From contig NZ_LNAL01000003.1 in assembly GCF_001483135.1 (NCBI RefSeq), positions 186,001 to 250,000 of the forward strand: a stretch of DNA of 64,000 bases. Reading direction: 5' to 3'. Within the stretch, counting starts at the first letter, position 1. Every line of letters begins with the position of its first letter. A program made the translations under genes and the position numbers. This DNA comes from Solirubrum puertoriconensis (GTDB taxonomy: Bacteria > Bacteroidota > Bacteroidia > Cytophagales > Hymenobacteraceae). This document shows, piece by piece, positions 60,566-64,000 of the stretch. The notes under the pieces were generated by a model. The model searched no databases. It was not told the DNA's origin and was given only the letters and a program-made list of their open reading frames with translations.

Positions 60566-61474
60566 ATGCTTTCGCATCAACACGAAGTATTCCTGGAAGT
60601 AGCCCGTCGCCTCAGCTTCACCAAAGCCAGCCAAAGCCTGTTCATCAGCCAATCGGCCGTTAGCAAGCAGGTAAAAGCCTTGGAGGAGCACTACAAAACG
60701 GGCTTGTTTGAGCGCCTAGGCAATGCCGTGGCGCTTACGGCGGCCGGCCAGCTGCTCTACCAAAAACTACTGCAGGTGCAGCAGCTGCAAACCGAGCTCC
60801 AGCAGGAAATGGCCGATCTGAGCCCGCGCTTTACGCCCGACATCCGGATGGTAATCGGGGCCAGTACCACCATTTCGCTGTACGTGCTGCCGCCGGTGCT
60901 TTCGGCCTACCTAGGGCACCACCCGCACGTGCAGCTCACGCTCAAAAACCGCAACAGCGAAAACATCCTTAAAGCCCTGCTCGAGCACGAAATCGACCTA
61001 GGCGTAATCGAGGGTATACATCGCGTGAGCAACGTTACCTATACGCCCTTGCTCTCCGACGACGTGGTGGCCGTGTGCTCGGCCAAAAACCCGCTGCAAG
61101 GCCGCAAGCTGGAGCTCACCGACCTCTACCACGTACCGCTGGCTTTGCGCGAGCCTGGCTCGGGTACCTTGGCCGTAGTGGAGCAAGCCTTGCTGGCCCA
61201 GCGCATTCGGCTTGGCGATTTGCACGTGAAAGTGCGCCTGGGTGGCACCGAGGCCCTCAAGAACTTTGTGCGCGTCGACCCGAGCGTGCTGGCTTTTTTG
61301 CCTCGGCAAGCGGTGGTAAAGGAGCTGGCCGCCGGTGAGTTGGCCGAAGTACAGGTGGATGACCTGCAGCTGCGCCGGCACTTTGAGTTTGTGCAACGCC
61401 GCGGCACCGAGAACAACGCGCCATTTAAGGACTTTATGCAGTTTGCGCTGCGCTATTATTCGAAATCAGAATAA
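60566..61474 (+). CDS. LysR-family transcriptional regulator
   Basis: 302 aa from ATG 60566. N-terminal winged helix-turn-helix of LysR type (HEVFLEVARRLSFTKASQSLFISQSAVSKQVKALEEHYKTGLFER, about 5-50) followed by the periplasmic-binding-like effector domain (PDIRMVIGASTTISLYVLPPVL, EIDLGVIEG, VLAFLPRQAVVKEL). The target is unknown; threonine synthase lies 86 bp downstream in the same direction. ATG 60566 gives the best HTH start. Confidence 0.92.
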   Translation: MLSHQHEVFLEVARRLSFTKASQSLFISQSAVSKQVKALEEHYKTGLFERLGNAVALTAAGQLLYQKLLQVQQLQTELQQEMADLSPRFTPDIRMVIGASTTISLYVLPPVLSAYLGHHPHVQLTLKNRNSENILKALLEHEIDLGVIEGIHRVSNVTYTPLLSDDVVAVCSAKNPLQGRKLELTDLYHVPLALREPGSGTLAVVEQALLAQRIRLGDLHVKVRLGGTEALKNFVRVDPSVLAFLPRQAVVKELAAGELAEVQVDDLQLRRHFEFVQRRGTENNAPFKDFMQFALRYYSKSE

Positions 61475-61560
61475 GCCATGCGAAAATACCATGCTTTGGA
61501 GGCATAACCACTGAGGGGGTTGACAGCGTTCTTTGGGCAGTTTTCACCCAAACGCAAGCC

Positions 61561-62757
61561 ATGGCTACTATCACCGAACCTCTGAGTCGAGTAAGCGAGC
61601 TGGTGTGCTCGCGCTGCCACGCGCCGCATTCGGCGTTTTCCCCCCAAACCGTGGCTGAGTGCTGCGCTGCGCCACTGCTGGCCCGCTACACGCTCGAGAG
61701 AGGTTCACTGAACAAAGAAGCCTTGGCTGCCCGCCCGGCCACCATGTGGCGCTACCGCGAGGTGCTACCACTGCTCGATGATGCGCACATGGTGAGCCTG
61801 GGCGAAGGGTTTACGCCGCTGCTCACGCTCCGCAACCTAGGAGCCCGCTACGGCTTGGCTTCGTTGCTGCTGAAGGATGAAGGCCAAAACCCCACCGGCT
61901 CGTTTAAGGCCCGCGGCCTGAGCATGGCCATATCCAAGGCCAAAGAACTGGGAGCTGAAGGCTGCATTATTCCAACGGCTGGCAACGCGGGCGTGGCCAT
62001 GGCTGCGTACTGCGCCAAGGCCGGCCTGCCTGCCACCGTGGTAATGCCGCGCCACACGCCCAAAGCCTTTCGGGAGGAGTGCTACTGGTATGGCGCCGAT
62101 GTGCAATTGGTCGATGGCCTCATCAACGACTGCGCGGCCCAGGTGCGGCAAATCAACGCCGATGGCCACTTGCTTGATGTATCGACGCTGAAGGAGCCGT
62201 ACCGCATTGAGGGCAAAAAAACCATGGGCTACGAAATTGCCGAGCAGCTGCAGTGGCAATTGCCCGACGTGATAGTGTACCCTGCGGGCGGCGGCACCGG
62301 GCTCATCGGCATCTGGAAAGCTTTCGAGGAGATGAAAGCCCTGGGTTGGCTGGCGCCTGATGCCAAGCTGCCGCGCATGGTGGCTGTGCAAGCCACCAAT
62401 TGCTGCCCGCTGATCGAGACCATAGCCGGCAATCAGCCCAACAGCCAGCACTACAACGGCCGCCCCACCATTGCCAACGGCTTGGCAGTGCCACGCCCCC
62501 TAGGCGAGGCCCTGATGCTGCAAGTACTCGAGCAGTCGGACGGAACGGCCTTGAGTATCAGCGACGACGAAATGGTAGAAGGTATGCGCGAACTGGGCCG
62601 CTCCGAGGGCTTGTTTGTGGCGCCCGAAGGCGCCGCCGTGTGGATGGCCACCCGCAAGCTGCTGACAAGCGGCTGGCTGCGCGCCGGCGAGCAGGTGTTG
62701 CTGCTAAACACCGGCTCAGGTCAGAAGTACCTCGACAACGTAGAGGGCAGGTATTAG
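61561..62757 (+). CDS. thrC: Threonine synthase
   Basis: 398 aa. An N-terminal zinc-ribbon-like stretch (VCSRCHAPH...ECCAAPL) is followed by the PLP-dependent lyase core: SLGEGFTPLLTLRNLG, the PLP lysine in NPTGSFKARGL (about Lys116), PTAGNAGVAMAAY, YPAGGGTGLIG and QATNCCPLI. This layout fits the archaeal/plant-like class of threonine synthase (O-phosphohomoserine to threonine). Cysteate or diaminopropionate lyases share the fold, so the name is probable, not certain. Preceded by the LysR gene. Confidence 0.85.
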   Translation: MATITEPLSRVSELVCSRCHAPHSAFSPQTVAECCAAPLLARYTLERGSLNKEALAARPATMWRYREVLPLLDDAHMVSLGEGFTPLLTLRNLGARYGLASLLLKDEGQNPTGSFKARGLSMAISKAKELGAEGCIIPTAGNAGVAMAAYCAKAGLPATVVMPRHTPKAFREECYWYGADVQLVDGLINDCAAQVRQINADGHLLDVSTLKEPYRIEGKKTMGYEIAEQLQWQLPDVIVYPAGGGTGLIGIWKAFEEMKALGWLAPDAKLPRMVAVQATNCCPLIETIAGNQPNSQHYNGRPTIANGLAVPRPLGEALMLQVLEQSDGTALSISDDEMVEGMRELGRSEGLFVAPEGAAVWMATRKLLTSGWLRAGEQVLLLNTGSGQKYLDNVEGRY

Positions 62758-63052
62758 CCATAGCTGCCGGAGCTTCGTCGGCCAACACCCGCCCGTCCTG
62801 CTGAACGCAGTCGAAGCATTTCTATGGCTTCTTAAGCGCACATCAGCACCTTCTTCTCTAGAGTGTCATGCTGAGCTTGTCGAAGCATCTCGCGTGCTTC
62901 GTTGCAGTCAACCTAGCCCGTCATGCCGAGCGGCAGGCGAGATATTTCGCCTACTGATGCTGGAAAGAATATGCTATCCGACGAGATGTTTCGGCTGCGC
63001 CTCTGCATGACGACCTAGGAAAAGCGGTAGATAAATTAGCCCATTTATAGCT
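62758..63052. repeat. Cluster of fragments of the GTCATGCTGAGC palindromic family
   Basis: At least four half-elements: GTCCTGCTGAACGCAGTCG near 62794, GTCATGCTGAGCTTGTCG at 62867, CGTCATGCCGAGCGGCAGG at 62919 and CTCTGCATGACG reversed at 63012. They are broken remnants of the type present whole at 42809. No gene in this 295-bp gap. Confidence 0.65.
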
Positions 63053-64000
63053 GTGCGTATTAGTTGGCGCCCTTGGTGGTTGATACTGATTTTATTGGCC
63101 TTAGGGGCCGGTGGGTGGTTGCTCGGTAAGCTTCGGAATGGTTCTTTGCCGTATAGCCTATCCGCAAGCAACCAAGCCAACGCACCTATGCGCGCCAACC
63201 AAGAGCGGCTCTATGCCGATGTCAAGTTCCTGACCTCGCTGCAGCCGGCCCGCAACTACCGCAACCTCACTTCGCTCAACCAAGCGGCCGACTACATCCG
63301 CACCGAATTCGAAAAGTTGGGCTGCCCCGTGGAGGAGCAGTCATTTAAGGCCGATGGCCGCCAGTACCGCAACATCATTGCCACGTTCGGCCCCGCCGAT
63401 GCCGAGCGCATTGTTATCGGGGCGCACTACGATGTGTTTGGTGAGCAGCCCGGCGCCGACGACAACGCCTCGGCCGTAGCGGGCCTGCTCGAAACCGGGC
63501 GCCTGCTGCGGGAGATGCAGGCCAGCCTGCCCCCCGACCGCCGCATCGACCTGGTAGCTTTTCCCAACGAAGAGCCGCCGTACTTCGCCTCGGAGTACAT
63601 GGGCAGCGCCGTGCACGCCAAATCGTTGCACGATGCGGGCGTAACCGTGCGCGCCATGATCTGCTACGAAATGATTGGCTACTTCAGCGACGAGCCCGGT
63701 TCGCAGCGCTTCCCCACCGAAAACCTAGCCGAGCTGTACCCCAACACCGGCAACTTTATTACGGTGGTGGGCCGCGATGGGCAGGAGATGTTTACGCAGC
63801 GTGTGCAGCAACTTATGCGTGCCAAAGCCGAGGTGGATGTGCAGCGCATCAACCTCTCGGCCAAAGCGGGTTTGGCGGGCCTGTCGGATCAGCGCAACTA
63901 CTGGCCCTACGGCTGGAATGCCGTGATGATTAACGATACGGCCTTTCTGCGCAACCCCAACTACCACGAAACCACCGACACCATCGACACACTCGATTTT
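63053..64000 (+). CDS. M28-family zinc aminopeptidase, C-terminus beyond window
   Basis: GTG start at 63053; open to base 64000. N-terminal anchor (WLILILLALGAGGWLLG, about 9-25), then the M28 fold. It has the metal-binding set: GAHYDVF (His, Asp), GADDNASAV (bridging Asp), PNEEPP (Glu-Glu) and YHETTDTID (His). These aminopeptidases remove N-terminal residues from peptides. Membrane-tethered with the catalytic part probably in the periplasm. It is preceded by the repeat cluster at 62758. Confidence 0.88.
   Translation, partial: MRISWRPWWLILILLALGAGGWLLGKLRNGSLPYSLSASNQANAPMRANQERLYADVKFLTSLQPARNYRNLTSLNQAADYIRTEFEKLGCPVEEQSFKADGRQYRNIIATFGPADAERIVIGAHYDVFGEQPGADDNASAVAGLLETGRLLREMQASLPPDRRIDLVAFPNEEPPYFASEYMGSAVHAKSLHDAGVTVRAMICYEMIGYFSDEPGSQRFPTENLAELYPNTGNFITVVGRDGQEMFTQRVQQLMRAKAEVDVQRINLSAKAGLAGLSDQRNYWPYGWNAVMINDTAFLRNPNYHETTDTIDTLDF

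Overview
The window is a GC-rich, densely coding bacterial chromosome segment. It most likely comes from Hymenobacter or a close relative in the Bacteroidota. The grounds are the order pheT - coiled-coil protein - zapA - rny, promoter-like TAnnTTTG boxes in place of sigma70 -10 boxes, weak Shine-Dalgarno sequences, a type IX secretion sorting domain, many small lipoproteins, and an aldB/DUF779/AraC group. No rRNA, tRNA, CRISPR array, phage or transposase gene was recognised. About 62 protein genes fill roughly 86 percent of the sequence.

Layout. 1-3.4 kb: truncated lipoprotein, membrane metallophosphoesterase, RadC-like protein, DUF1684 protein. 3.6-8.6 kb: pheT, zapA and rny (translation, division, RNA decay). 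8.8-14.3 kb: lipoprotein, sucD, a PLP-dependent beta-synthase, a lone receiver protein, adenine deaminase. 14.3-17.7 kb: a 53-aa lipoprotein, two members of a secreted family (one frameshifted), a tandem pair of unknown proteins, and cmk. 17.8-24 kb: ispH, DUF502, hydrolase, macrodomain, sugar dehydrogenase, and rimB-rimK. 24-34 kb: lipoprotein with an out-of-frame T9SS tail, HelD-like helicase, M14-like deacylase, OmpH, barrel proteins, CvfB. 34.5-38.6 kb: a radical-SAM/DUF4130 pair of predicted DNA repair or modification genes around a 57-aa Cys-triplet protein and an epoxide-hydrolase-like enzyme, then a GreA/B-like factor. 38.7-42.8 kb: DUF416, AraC regulator, aldehyde dehydrogenase, DUF779. 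43-46.3 kb: small envelope proteins and manganese catalase. 46.3-56.8 kb: a minus-strand envelope block of penicillin-binding protein 1C, glycosyltransferase, chagasin-like protease inhibitor and a giant alpha-2-macroglobulin. 56.9-64 kb: 2H phosphoesterase, TPR lipoprotein, a third member of the secreted family, LysR regulator, threonine synthase, and a truncated M28 peptidase.

The most striking signal is not a gene. The palindrome CCTAGG occurs about 98 times by hand count, against about 20 expected from composition. It is about four times denser between genes than within them, supplies several TAG stop codons, and sits in the stems or centre of strong hairpins. This resembles the HIP1 palindrome of cyanobacteria. 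The intergenic DNA also holds several families of imperfect palindromes of 70-230 bp (REP/MITE-like), some nested in each other.
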